64,000 nt of DNA from Scalesia atractyloides. Its lineage: Eukaryota; Streptophyta; Magnoliopsida; Asterales; Asteraceae. Below are positions 22,991 through 34,870 of the stretch, piece by piece. Numbering within the stretch: position 1 is the first letter of the stretch; every line of letters starts with the position of its first letter. The stretch lies in assembly GCA_947069175.1 (NCBI GenBank), contig CAMTDV010000013.1:32935725-32999724 (forward strand). The letters run 5' to 3'. The position numbers and the translations under genes were made by a program. The notes below the pieces were generated by a model. That model made no database searches, was not told the DNA's origin, and saw only the letters and a program-made list of their open reading frames with translations.

Positions 22991-24905
22991 TTAGAATATA
23001 AATGTTTTCAAGTGTTTTATGCAAACATTTTATATAAGTAATTTATTGTTGCATTTATTCTAATGAATATAAACACATTATATAATTCTTATATAGTTTA
23101 GAAATAAAAAGTCATACATTGAAGTTGATGTTAATTGGCTTTAATAATTAAGTCACCCTAAAGTGACAGTTTTGTTGTGTGGGATTTTCACCTACTTAGT
23201 TTTTTTTATTTTTGAATCAAAATGGTCATTATTTGTATATATAATATGACTTTAATTTTCTAAAATGTGTATTAGAAAACATGTATCACGAATACAAGTC
23301 TAGAGATTGTTCATTTTTATAAGTCATAATGAACGAAAATATTTTATGTAAACATTTAATGCCTATGTGTGCATTAAAAACGATTAGAAATAGTTTATTT
23401 TATAAACTTTATCATTGGAAAACGTTTTGTAAACGTTCGATTCTATATGTGCCGTTATACCATTTTTTTCTAACATGCGTGTTAGAAAACGTTATTACAT
23501 GCGAAGTAAGGCTAAATAATATAAAACCATTTGATATTATGGGTTTTGATTTATGTTCTCATAAACCCTAATTGATATTATTAATATAGTATATTGCAAA
23601 ACTAAGAAAATGTTTTAAAGTGATTTTTAAAACAAAGTTTTGCATAATATTGATAATTCAAATGGTTCGCTACTCTTGCTAAAAGTAGCATATGGTGAAC
23701 AAAGTAACAATCTCATGGATATTATTTGGTGGAAAACAACTTGGTGTTGTGAACAAAATTAACTGTTCAAGTTCACTACTTAAATATAGTCTTTGTAACA
23801 ACTTGGTGTTGTTTTATGTAGAATTGTCCAAGTTTAAAATTTCAAGATAAAATGAGAAACTTGTACTTACAAATGAATGGAGTCTTATTGAGGGAGTATC
23901 TCAAGACATGCCATGGAACGATATCATTGAGTAGATTTTGGTCAGATTATAAAGTGTTGAAGATAAAAGCACTTTGATATTTGATGTCTACATATCGTCT
24001 ATGCTTCCGTCTAAATTTCAAAAGTGTTTGACACTTATGATTTAGTTTCCAATGTATTTTATTGTTTTGTGTTCAATACCTTTGGATAACACATGCAATT
24101 TTTTTACAAATAAATAAATTACTAATGTTTGTGACGTTTAAATTATTTTTGTGGAAAATAATCATAACGTTAATTATACATTATTTAAAAGAATATGGTT
24201 TTAAATGGATAGTACATGAAAATACTTGGACATAAACAACTTAAGAGTTGTTGCATTAACTAAAAGTCAAAGACAAGACATCAAATGTGTAACCACATCA
24301 CGAGTGAGTGGTGAGTATATTGAGATGAAATACACAAACGAGATTCATGTCGAAATACTTCGTTAGAAGTCTTTGAAAATTCACAAGTTTGAATTCTATC
24401 ATATGAAAGCAAAAGTACTATATTTTATTGTATACCTTTAATAAATTTTGCCAGATTTATATGTAGATACGTCACTTGATATGGAAATTTTACCTTCGTT
24501 TGGCATAACATACTAAATATACATATCTCCTAATGAATAACAATAGATGTGTGCAAATCACTTATGGCAAAATTATAAATGCCATGTTGTTGAGTGTGGA
24601 TCTAGTTGACTCCATCTTCCACATAATTGTGATTGAAACGAGGAACATTCATCTTGTTGGCGATGAGTGTTTTCACCAAGTGGCTTGAATTAAGACTTAT
24701 GTTTAAGTACTTATGAGTCAATGGTAAAGCGTTGGAGATCAAAGGTAAACAAGTTATGTTCCTTAGGAAAATTGAACCGGCCAAAGTTGAAATTGAACTT
24801 ACCATTGGGCTTATCGGTGTCTTTCGGATATTATGGAACTTTCAATTTCACATAAAATCACAAATTTGGTGTTTGGTGTTCATGACCATTGTTTTTGTGT
24901 GAGGT
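22991..24905. other. Unassigned region between the hairpin array and element E
   Basis: AT-rich sequence with scattered copies of the TCTAAC/GTTAGA motif up to ~23480. A stretch near 24250-24420 translated on the plus strand faintly recalls the end of a copia RNase H, and the next few hundred bases could be pol 3' remains. The similarity is too weak to call. No intact ORF is supported. Confidence 0.4.
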
Positions 24906-24912
24906 GTTACCT

Positions 24913-25082
24913 CGTACGAGGAGGATGTACACTTTGTACGAAGTGTTAAATGCTAAATGTTTCTAAAATATCTGCCTCGTACGAAGTGTAAAAGCACACC
25001 TCGTACGAAGTGACTATATTTAAAAATGTTAAACTGTATGCACACCTCGTACGAAGTGCATATGCACAATCCGTACGAAGTG
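24913..25082. repeat. Cluster of CGTACGA palindromic motifs before the element E ORF
   Basis: Six copies of a motif around CCTCGTACGAAGTG occur in ~170 bases (near 24914, 24937, 24975, 24998, 25047, 25070). The core TTCGTACGAA or CTCGTACGAG is self-complementary. The same motif recurs in the tandem LTR parts of element E (28.9-31.1 kb) and in the copia LTRs (41.3 and 47.5 kb). Confidence 0.75.
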
Positions 25083-25137
25083 ATATGTGTTGAAATTTTT
25101 TGAAAATTTCTCTAAGTGTTGGGTTGTTGTGTATGTG

Positions 25138-28100
25138 CAGGAAAAGAAGACGTCATTCGAACCAATACATAATATATGTTGTCTTCTTGATAATAAGGTC
25201 CGGGAAATCACGCCTTTTAAAGATGTGCTTGAATTTATGGGACGAATACCTATTACAAAGGCATTAACAGATAGACATAAAGCGTACAGATCACATGTCG
25301 AACGATTTTGGGCAGCAGCTCGTCTTCAGAAAGATCGAGGGCTATAATCTCTTCAGTTAGAATCGAAATGAGGATTTGGAAGTCAAGATTACAGAAGACT
25401 TGATCCGTAGAGTTTTGGAGTTTAAAGATAAGGAAAGTGACCCGACAGGCTATGCGGAACGAATGGTTAAAGGTTGTTTTTATAGAATGGGATACAGTGG
25501 CCATGTGAATGCAGCACCTTTCAAGAAAGCAAATGTCCGCAGGCCTTACAAATTCCTCGCACATTCTATTATACACACACTCAGTCATCATGAAGGAGGA
25601 TTTGAAGATCTAGTCGACTATCAGATGTGCATGATTGCAGCTCTCGTATTAAATCTGCCATACAACTTTAGTAAATTAATCATCAAGCAGATGGTGCTGA
25701 ATATGAACAGAGAGAAGTTTCTGCAATATCCGAGATTTATTCAGATGATGCTAGATGATCAATTTCCGAATCTGGAAAGGGATGAAAATGATGAGTGAAG
25801 TTAGAGCACATGGATGTGGAGACATTAGCTAGATTGAATCTATACTTAAAGAGGTTGGTAGAACCGTTGCTAAGCCGGTATTTGGTGCGTTCAAAGATAA
25901 AAATTATGTTGCTCCTCCAAAGGGAAAATGGAGAAAGGCTTCTAGCGGTGATGAGAAAGAAGAGGTTGAATGTTTAGAAGGATTTGAGCCTAAACGAAAC
26001 AGTTGGTACGAAAAAGATGAGACAAAGAAACGTAAACATGCACCTACAAAGAAACAAGCTACTGGCACTTCATCTTCAACTCCTCAACGCAAACGTGCTA
26101 TGGTTCATACTTTGTTATTTGATGAACCAGAGGCTGGAGAAGTTCATGTAGAAGAGCCAGTGAATATCAAAGTTCAAGCGAATGTGAATGTTGAAGCAGA
26201 GACCGAGAATGTACAAGATGATCTTTTCTCTGCAACTTCAGAACACGATAAAGAACAGGAAGAGAATGTAATAAGTACAACTTGTGCGGTGGAGCTGCTG
26301 GTGATAATGATGAAGATTCTGATGATACTTTTGATAAAGTAGAGAAGGCAGAAAGGTTGGCATAAGCAAAGAAAAAGAAAGTTGTAGGTGAAGATGATGA
26401 GGTTTACATACCATCTGATCATGATTCAGAAGAAAATAATTTTGTGCTTAAGCCTGCACGGAAGCCAGGAAAGCGTACTAAGAGTAAAGCGTCTGATGCT
26501 GCTAAAGCTACAGGCTATCCGAATGCAAAAAGATATTGGAAAAAGTTTATCAAGAAGAGAACTCCACCACCACCTTCACCTTCACTACAACCTTCACCAC
26601 CACCAAAACCTTCACCACCACCACAACCATCACCACCACTCACTGTACAACCACCACCACAACCAACTCCACATCCTTCACCACAAAAACAACCAACACC
26701 ACCCATGCCATCACACTCTACTCCCGAATCTGGTCCAAGACAATCTTTGGGAGATAGATTTCCTTCCGATATTGGAGATATTCCATGCACAGTGGGTTTT
26801 GACTCAGACATGTTCAATGATAACAAAATTAGTGAGTTGGAAGCAAAGATAAAGGTGTTGGAAAGCATAATAAAGTTTCTGGAGGAAGATAAACCAAGGT
26901 TGGAAGCATTGTTGACAATGTTGATGGATGACAATGCAAAAATGGGTGATATTGAGAAAAAGGTTAAAGAAAATGATGCCCAGATTAAGCAACTCCAAAT
27001 AGAAAATGTACACTTGGTTTCAATGAGGATAAGTGTACCAACTGAAAATGAGAGACTACATCTGGTAGTAAAAGATTTGGAGACTGAGAAATTTGAGAAT
27101 GACAAGAAGTTTGATATGTTATTTAAAGTGTTGCACAAAAGAGATATAAACTTCGTGCCTAAATATAAAAAGACAAAGATTTAGGAAGCCAGAGCCAGAG
27201 CAGCTGAACGAGCTGAAACTGAAGCTGCTAAAGCTGCTGGTGGTGGTGAATCTCTTGATTATGATGCCTTTCTAAATGATTTAGCCAATCAAGAAGATGA
27301 TACACAAAGGCAGGGGGAGAGGAAGGACCCTGTGACTGAAGCAGCGCATTCAGGAATCTTCACAGCTATTCCTATAACAGTTGTTCCTGACATGCAAACC
27401 CCAAAGGTTTTCTATCTTGAGGATGACGTGGAAGAAGGTGAATTCATTCATAACTATACTTAGGAAGAGATTGCCAATATGTTAGGTGTAGACGAAGAAT
27501 CCTTTGTTTTTGATTTTGAAGATGAATTGAACAACATTAGCGCTACACAGCCTAATGATTATTTGTATAAGTATGTGCCGGAAGCAGATGCGTATGATAG
27601 GGTTGTCGTGGAGGATGATTCTGATGAAGACGTTAATGCTAAGTATTCAAGTGAAGGAACAGATGACTTCCCAACCTTTGAGAATTATTTTCTGAAGCTA
27701 ATGAAGATTTGTTGAAGCGGAGAGTGGAAGAGGCTGTGAAAGATAGAAATATCCCTAAAATACTATCAACGGAAGAAATTGTAGAGTTGAAGAAATCTTG
27801 GTCTAATATTTTCAGGTTGAAAGAAAGTTCAAACGTCCTCTAGCATTCTTTACACGTAATCCAGATATATCATTAGGAGATATCATCAGCTGGGGAGGGA
27901 TTGAAGAGCTAAATGTCTATGCAATAAAAAGAGAGTTTGGGGTGCAGTACTTAAAATACTTATGCGATATAAAGACATTTCCATTTTGGGATATTGAAGA
28001 GTTGGTTCAAACAAAAGTGTATTAATCTCAAGATGAAGTTTCATGACCAACGACTCTGGAAATTAATCAAACTCGAAGCTGCACAAGGATTTAAGTATTG

Positions 28101-28440
28101 GAAGCCTCATATTCCAAGAAGAGTAATAAAATTTGATCCAGTCACCAAGCAGAAGGATGTTACTCTTATTGTCAAACGGCCACGCACTATGAAGAACATG
28201 TCGTTATTAAAGATTGAACAAGATTTTACCAAATCTTCAAGTGGTAGCACTCTGATTCAGAAACTGGTGAAGCTGTGATAGTGGTTTAGAATGATGATTC
28301 ATGGAATATCACTGAAGAATTGTCTGAAGCAGTGATTGCGCAAAAAAAAATTTATGGTTTATGGAGGGGAATCGAGTACTAGATTATGTGGCTAGTAAAC
28401 TGCTCAAAAAAGGATATTGAATGTTTATTCTACAGCAAGA
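25138..28440 (+). pseudogene. Large additional ORF (aORF) of element E
   Basis: Coding resemblance starts just after a possible splice acceptor (tatgtgcag at ~25139). The frame reads HVERFWAAARLQ, then KITEDLIRRVLEFKDKES and YPRFIQMMLDDQFPNL (~25376-25790). Next come an acidic/basic region, a Pro-rich block of PPPSPS/PPPKPS repeats (~26560-26710), a coiled-coil candidate (~26810-27180), an acidic stretch, and a C-terminal part with FPFWDIEELVQT and GFKYWKPHIPRR (~27975-28150). Only a handful of stops or frameshifts interrupt ~3.3 kb (e.g. near 25347, 25799, 26363, 27182). It shares motifs with element D's ORF and has no gag, protease, RT or integrase signatures. I recall similar hypothetical proteins from Asteraceae genomes but cannot name a family. 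Function unknown. Confidence 0.6.
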
Positions 28441-28485
28441 CCAGCTTTGAAGAAAAAGAAAAGGGCAGGCGCTACAATTCCAGCA

Positions 28486-31265
28486 GGTTATTAATGGTTA
28501 TTATGCTAGCGATACTAATTCAGGAAAAAATGGAAGTCTGATTGGAGAAAGCAGGAAGGTAAAGAGCAAAGAAAGAAAGAGAAAAACCAAGAAAGAATTG
28601 TTGAGAAAGTCAAACAAGCATCTTTGAGAAGATTTCAATCTGGTGATACTTACAATAGACCGCCTCCCACATATCAAATGCCTATTCCATCTGAGGAGCG
28701 TCGAAGACCAAGAAACACTTCTTTGGGCGCTAATTGTTAAAGATTTTGAAGTCTTTTGAAGACTAACCAAGACAACGGCAATATCCAAGGGGAAGTTTGT
28801 TAGTGTAGAATGTCTATAGCCTACGTCTTAGGTTCATGTCATACATGTAACAAGGCTTAAAATGTTAGATTTTATTACGTTTGTTTGTTATAGAGTCACC
28901 TTGTACGAGTTGATGACTGTCTCGTACGAAGTGCTACTTTCTACTTCGTATGAGTTGACCCCTTCCATCCTTGTGCGAGTTGAGCATGTCTATAATTCTA
29001 GCAGGTTATTAATGTTTGTTATACTAATGATACTAGTTCAGGAAAAATTTGGAAGTCTGATTGGAGAAAGCTCGAAGGTAAAGAGCAAAGAAAGAAAGAA
29101 AAGAAGAAAGCAAGAATTGCTAAGAAAGAAAAACAAGCATCTTTGAGAAGATTTCAATCTGGTGATACTTACAACAGACCACCTCCCATGGATCAAATGC
29201 CTATTCCATCTGAGGAGCATCGAAGACCAAGAAAACACTTCTTTGGGCGCCAATTGTTAAAGATTTTGAAGCTTTTTTTAAGACTGACCAAGACTATGGC
29301 AATATCCAAGGGGGAGTTTATTAGTGTAGAATGTCTATAGCCTACATCTTAGGGTCATGTCATACATGTAACAAGGCTTAAAATGTTAGATTTTATTACG
29401 TTTTGTTTGTTATAGGGTCACCTCGTACGAGTTGATGATTGTCTCGTACGAAGTGCTACTTGCTACTTCGTACGAGTCGGACCTCATACGAGTTGACCCC
29501 TTCCATCCTTGTGCGAGTTGAGCATGTCTATAATTCTAGCTGGTTATTCTATAATTGGAAGTCTGATTGGAGAAAGCTCGAAGGTAAAGAGCAAAGAAAG
29601 AAAGAGAAGAAGAAAGCAAGAATTGCTAAGAAAGTCAAACAAGCATCTTTGAGAAGATTTCAATCTGGTGATACTTACAACAGAACGCCTCCCACAGATC
29701 AAATGCCTATTCCATCTGAGGAGCGTCGAAGACCAAGAAAACACTTCTTTGGGCGCTAATTGTTTAAGATTTTGAAGCTTTTTTGAAGACTGACCAAGAC
29801 TATGGCAATATCCAAGGGGGAGTTTGTTAGTGTAGAATGTCTATAGCCTACATCTTAGGGTCATGTCATACATGTAACAAGGCTTAAAATGTTAGATTTT
29901 ATTACGTTTTGTTTGTTATAGGGTCACCTCGTACGAGTTGATGATTGTCTCATACGAAGTGCTACTTGCTACTTCGTACGAGTTGGACCTCATACGAGTT
30001 GACCCCTTCCATCCTTGTGCGAGTTGAGCATGTCTATAATTCTAGCAGGTTATTAATGTTTGTTATGCTAACGATATGAATTTAGGAAAAAATGGAAGTA
30101 TGATTGGAGAAAGCTGTAAGGTAAAGAGCAAAGAAAGAAAGAGAACAAGAAAGCAAGAATTGCTAAAAAGTCAAACAAACATATTTGAGAAGATTTCAAT
30201 CTGGTGATACATATAACAGACCGCCTCCTATAGATCAAACGCCTATTCCATCTAAGGAACGTCGACGACCAAGAAAACACTACGTTGTCCGCTAATTGTC
30301 AAATATTTTAACTTTTTTTTTAACACTGACCAAGACTACGACAATATCCAAGGGGGGGTTTGTTAGTGTAGAATATCTATAGCCTACATCTTAGGGTCAT
30401 GTCATACATGTGACAAGGCTTAAAATGTTAGATTTTATTACGCTTTGTTTGTTATAGGGTCACCTGTATGAGTTGATGATTGTCTCATACGAAGTGCTAC
30501 TTGCTACTTCGTACGAGTTGGACCTCATACGACTTGACCCCTTCCATCCTTGTGCGAGTTGAGCATGTCTATAATTCTAGCAGGTTATTAATGTTTTTTA
30601 TGCTAATGACACTAATTTAGGAAAAATTTGGAAGTCTGATTAGAGAAAGCTGCAAGGTAAAGGGCAAAGAAAGAATGAGAAGAAGAAAGCAAGAATTGCT
30701 GAGAAAGTTAAACAAGCATCTTTGAGAAGATTTCAATATGGTGATACTTACAATAGATAACCTCCCACAAATTAAACGCCTATTCCATCTGAGGAACGTC
30801 GAAGACCAAGAAAACACTTAAGATTTTGAAGTTTTTTTGAAGACTGACCAAGACTACGGCAATATCAAAGAGGGATTAGTTAGTGTAGAATGTCTATAGC
30901 CTACGTCTTAGTCATGTCATACATGTAACAAGGCTTAAATGTTAGATTTTATTACGTTTTGTTTGTTATAGGGTCACCTCGTACAAGTTGATGACTGTCT
31001 CGTACGAAGTGCTACTTGCTACTTCATACGAGTTGGACCTCATACGAGTTGACCCTTTCCACCCTTGTGTGAGTTGAGCATGTCTATAATTCTAGCAGGT
31101 TATTAATGTTTGTTATGCTAACGATACTAATTCAGGAAAAATTTGGAAGTCTGATTGGAGAAAGCTGGAAGGTAAAAAGAAAGAGAAGAACACAGCAAGA
31201 ATTGCTGAGAAAGTCAAACAAGCATCATACGAGTTGACCCCTTCATCCTTGTGCGAGTTGAGCAT
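28486..31265 (+). repeat. Five-and-a-half-copy tandem repeat of aORF tail + LTR start
   Basis: Units begin at about 28486, 29004, 29542, 30049, 30583 and 31099 (periods ~505-540 bp; the last is partial). Each full unit carries a Lys-rich C-terminal peptide coding part (KQASLRRFQSGDTYNRPPP, ending HFFGR-stop in several). It is followed by a polypurine run (ccaagggggagtttg), an LTR-like start (TGTTAGTGTAGAATGTC; 28798, 29825, 30361 and variants) and U3 sequence with CGTACGA motifs. The sixth unit has an internal deletion joining aORF sequence directly to U3. Confidence 0.88.
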
Positions 31266-31450
31266 GTCTATATATAGAAGCTCAAGGGTGTTGAGTCGGT
31301 AGCTGTTTTTCTGATATTGTGGCGAAGCCCTGTCAGTTTGCATCTATATTCTTCAACATTTATTAATACAAAGAAGTAGAAGCATTTATACAATAGTTTC
31401 AGATCATTGTCAACTTGCTAACGAGGAATTATGCGCACGTTTGTTAGTTC
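31217..31450 (+). repeat. Distal part of the element E 3' LTR with TATA box
   Basis: After the last repeat unit the sequence continues into TATATATAG (31269-31277) and a plausible R/U5 region (ttgagtcggtagctg; gtttgcatctatattcttc). This is the only unit with the downstream LTR part. The exact 3' terminus is not determined, because no second LTR is available for comparison. Confidence 0.5.
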
Positions 31451-32088
31451 AAGTTTGGTCTGACGCTTTTAGAGGAAAGCCGACCTCCCACAAGTTTAAA
31501 GAGTTACACTTTAGATGACAAATAAGTAATAATATTTAATGATTAATATTATGTTCTTGATTTGAGGTTTAATGGTAACGCGGATATTAAGTTTTTATTA
31601 ATTATTTAGAAGTAATTAACAGATCATGGTGGAATATTAATTAACTATTAAATAATATTATTACATTTATTACATAAATGTAAAAGAGTTGGAATGTTTA
31701 AGATAAATACGAGGATCTTTAACAAAAATTGGTTATACCATTGTGAGATAAATTACTCCATACCAACACCACCTTACCGTCGGCTCCACCTACATTGCTG
31801 GACGTCGCTGCCTTACCGCCCACCGTGACCACCAGGCCACCGTCGCACCCTATCTCAAACGATCGACCACTCTTTCTGGTCCTCTACCCCAGGCCATCGC
31901 ACCACAGAAACCAGCCTTGCCGGCCGGTTCTAGAATCCCACGACACTACAACCGATTTTCCAGTGTGTGTTTTGTTTATCCGGTTTCGACTATGAAAGAG
32001 TTGTTGGGTTTCACGTGTTCTGGTTGTCAACGTGCGTGACGTTTGTCAGTTCATGGTGTGTGTTTTTTGTTTTTTTTTCAAAAGGCAC

Positions 32089-32246
32089 GTTTACTAGAAC
32101 ACCCTATGGTTGTGATAATGGTTTAGATGACTGGCAATTGGATCACTGCCAGGAAAAGGTTTTTCGTCAAAATGTAAGTTTACTTGAACACCCTATGTTG
32201 TGATAATTGTTTAGACAAATGGCAATTGGATCACTGCCAGGAGAAT
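32089..32246. repeat. Two-copy tandem repeat, 89-bp period
   Basis: Both copies begin gtttact-gaacaccctatg and include ggcaattggatcactgccag. CTGGCAATTGGATCACTGCCAG-like symmetry is present around the shared core. No function is inferred. Confidence 0.8.
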
Positions 32247-32487
32247 ATAACTGGATGTAATATTAATTAAATAATAAAATACAGTTTTATTAAAATTAAA
32301 ATTGTGTACCCAACAAAAACCATGAAGAGAAAGAGAGAGTTGTCAGATCTATTGCTGATCAACCTAAGAGAGACAATGTAAACAGCAAATTGACGATTCA
32401 AGGTACAAGGGGCTTGCGTCAGGCCATAAAAGTGCTTCACGAAGCCTAATAACATAATAGGTAGTTGTTTCATATATACAACCTCAA

Positions 32488-32688
32488 TTAAATCACCTGA
32501 CTCTGATGAACGGAACCTAGTGTATGCAAACCAAATGGAATATGGGGAATGACAGTGTCAAAGAAGTTGAGATATGAAGTAGCGGTAATAGAAGGTGGCA
32601 ATACAGCGGCGGTGGGACCGCAGCCGACAATCACAGGGTGCGGCGAGTCGGCGTATACAATAGGGCCGTGAAATATTGTGGTAATCAC
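32488..32688 (-). other. Possible isolated exon, unrecognised protein
   Basis: A ~65-codon open frame on the minus strand has ordinary protein-like composition (PIVYADSPHPVIVGCG; NFFDTVIPHIPFGLHTLG) and ends at a plausible splice donor (CAG|GTGATT) near 32481. It has no ATG in context. I do not recognise the family. It could be a captured gene fragment or chance. Confidence 0.25.
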
Positions 32689-32810
32689 TAATTAGGATTA
32701 AGTAAATATTTACATTGCAAACCCTATACTATACAAAGTGCTATAAAATCACACTAGGTTTATTACTATTATCTAACATAATCTATATTATATCATATAC
32801 TAAACTAATC

Positions 32811-32852
32811 GAGAGAGAGAGAGAGGGGGAAAGAGGGGGGAGAGAGAGAGTA
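32811..32852. repeat. GA-rich microsatellite
   Basis: A run of GA dinucleotides interrupted by GGGG blocks. Confidence 0.9.
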
Positions 32853-33047
32853 TTGAAATTTCTCAATATCAGCTACCACAAACAAACTCAAATGATTAAT
32901 TAACTAACGAACCGAATACAAGTAACTCCAAATTAATTGACTTGCATAAGGTAAACTCTCGTTATTAGAAACATGGTCGCCCACACCTTGGTGGTTCTAT
33001 TATTGTTCGATTATATGAGTTAATTCAATCTCAATTTGGGTTAAGAA

Positions 33048-34405
33048 TGTTGGAATATTTGGTTTATCAAATAATAGTTTTTGTAGTTGGACTGGGTATT
33101 AGAGTTGACCGGATTATATGGATATTGACGTTGGTGTTGGCACATAAGGTAGAAGTATGGGTCCACTTATACCAAGTTTTTAGGAGAAAATTTAGTATTT
33201 TTTGTTTACTGTAAGGTTATTCAGAACCACATATGTTTAATAAATGGTGTGCATGTTATTTCTTAACAAAAAGTCTTGTTGACCTCTCAGTATATTTCTA
33301 TTGGTGAGTTTGATTGTGTATTTCTGAGGGGCCTGAACCAACATTTGGTAGCAGAGCCTAGGGCTCGTGGTGAAGACGGTGAGGATGCTTTGAGAGTCGA
33401 AAGAAGGAGGTCGAGCAAGAGAGGCGACAGCCTTGGCCGCTGTTGCACGAAGCAAGAAATTGGGGTTTCAACCATAAGAGAGAAAGGGGAGCAGCCCTCT
33501 TAACTACAGAGAAAGAAAAGAACTAGAAAGTAGACGATTTTATGTGAGAAATCTCAAGAAAGAAAGATGAAAGAAGTGCTGAATGAAATCAGCAAAGAAA
33601 GAACAAAGAAAAGAAAGATAGAAGAGGCGCCACAAGAAAGAAGAAAAAAAAGGCTGGCGTCGCTTCGCGAGAAAGAAAAATGTCCTCGTAAGAAAAAAAG
33701 AAAGAGACCGGTGGTGTTGCAAGAAAGTAGCAAGCCACACGTAAGAAGACCGTTGCTGGAAAGTAAGTTCCAACATAAGACCAGAAAGACCAGCGGCAAC
33801 TAGACCGAGACCGTGGGTGTGTTAGTGACCGAAGGTTCACACCAAGATAGACCGAGAAAGATCGTAGACCGAAAGAAGCTTTTATCAAAAGAAAGCTTAG
33901 ACCGAACGATCGAAAGAAAGATCGAGATTGTGAACATTGACCGAGAGTTCACATTAGACCGAGTCGTGAACCGTAGACCGAAAGTGTTCACGTTAGTAAG
34001 AGGAAGACCGAACCTGTGTGGTTCGTGTAGCGAAATCGAGATAGTCAAAATTAAGGGGGTGATTGTTGGATTTAATCTTTACTATTCAGTTTTTATTAGT
34101 TAGTAATTGGGTTCGAATATTTGGTTTATTAAATAATAGTTTTAGTAGTTGGACTAGGTATTAGATTTGACCGAATTGTATGGATATTTAAGTTGGTGTT
34201 GGCACATGGGGTAGAAGTACGCGTTCAGTTATACCAAGTCTTTAGGAAAATATTTAGTATTTTTTGTTTACTGTAAGGCTATTTATAGCCACATAGTTTA
34301 ATGAATGGTGTTCATGTTCTTTCCTTAACAAAAAGTCTTGTTTACCTCTTAGTATATATCTGTTCGTGAGTTTGATTGTGTATTTGTGAGGGGCCTGAAC
34401 TAACA
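33048..34405 (+). mobile_element. Small non-autonomous LTR retrotransposon, TSD AAGAA
   Basis: LTRs at 33048-33343 and 34064-34405 share the start TGTTGGA and the end GAACnAACA. The element is flanked by AAGAA at 33043-33047 and 34406-34410. The primer site is TGGTAGCAGAGC (33346-33357), one base from the tRNA-Met-type site. A purine tract (ttaagggggtgat) precedes the 3' LTR. The 5' LTR lacks ~46 bases near its start relative to the 3' LTR. Total length is 1.36 kb with no gag-pol, which places it among TRIM/SMART-like non-autonomous elements. Confidence 0.88.
33567..33803 (+). CDS. Short Lys/Arg/Glu-rich ORF in the non-autonomous element
   Basis: A 78-residue frame (MKEVLNEISKERTKKRKIEE...) is extremely charged and made largely of AGA/AAG codons in an A/G-rich internal region. 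The following frame from 33813 continues with repeated GACCGA words. The composition suggests purine-rich filler rather than a conserved protein. It is listed because it is the only open frame of the element. Confidence 0.25.
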   Translation: MKEVLNEISKERTKKRKIEEAPQERRKKRLASLREKEKCPRKKKRKRPVVLQESSKPHVRRPLLESKFQHKTRKTSGN

Positions 34406-34432
34406 AAGAATGTGGTTGCAGGAAGCAAGAGG

Positions 34433-34870
34433 TGTTTATTGAGATTGTTGGTACTTAGTTTTAGTAGATTTTGGATAGTTTTGTGATAGTTTATTATGTT
34501 ATAAAAAGTTCAGGGGTTAAAGGTGTAACTACAGGGAAACTTCCATGTAGCAGCGTAATTAAGTACCCAACGTATTTAATAAATATGCTTGGTAGTCAGT
34601 ATGTATATATTGGTGCTTAATGAAAACCCTAGTCCAAGGTTCTTGGACAAGTTTTAGTGATTTCTCTTGTGTTGTGATTATTGTTCTTGTGCTAAATCTG
34701 AACATCCAGGTGCTTTAGTGATTATATCATTTTGGATTCCATAGACAACACTAGTTGTTTGATCCATACAAGAATCTTCATCTTTATCTTTTGGTTTTTC
34801 TTAACTTTTACACATTCAAGTAACTAATCTATAGTTGTTTGGGTGATAACAATCAAACTACTTTGATCCA
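34433..34870 (+). repeat. 5' LTR of element D
   Basis: It matches 39435-39875 nearly base for base (ggttcttgga-aagttttagt; ttgtttgatccatacaagaa). The start is approximate: TGTTTATTGAGAT here and TGGAACTTTTGAGAT in the 3' copy. The end is near gataacaatcaaac-act-tgatc. It contains the near-palindrome core cgtatttaataaatatg and a TATATAT run after it. I could not find a convincing target duplication or tRNA-Met primer site. Confidence 0.75.

Larger units (their letters stand above)
31451..33047. other. Spacer with small repeats, no confident gene
   Basis: It contains a two-copy repeat (32089-32246), a GA microsatellite (32811-32852) and one possible unrecognised minus-strand exon (32488-32688). 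Otherwise I see AT-rich non-coding sequence. Confidence 0.5.

Noticed and set aside
24250..24420. Weak resemblance to a copia RNase H end
   Set aside because: Only a few residues match and no catalytic motif is visible; recorded as unassigned.
26536..26757. Thr-rich frame resembling a mucin/extensin
   Set aside because: Alternative frame over the CCACCA repeats of the Pro-rich block; the longer frame is the real one.
26515..27138. 207-codon minus-strand frame rich in Gly/Cys
   Set aside because: It is the reverse strand of the Pro-rich and coiled-coil part of the element E ORF; the plus strand carries the homologous motifs.
33559..33888. Phe/Leu-rich minus-strand frames
   Set aside because: Complement of the purine-rich interior of the non-autonomous element, producing TTC/CTT codons.
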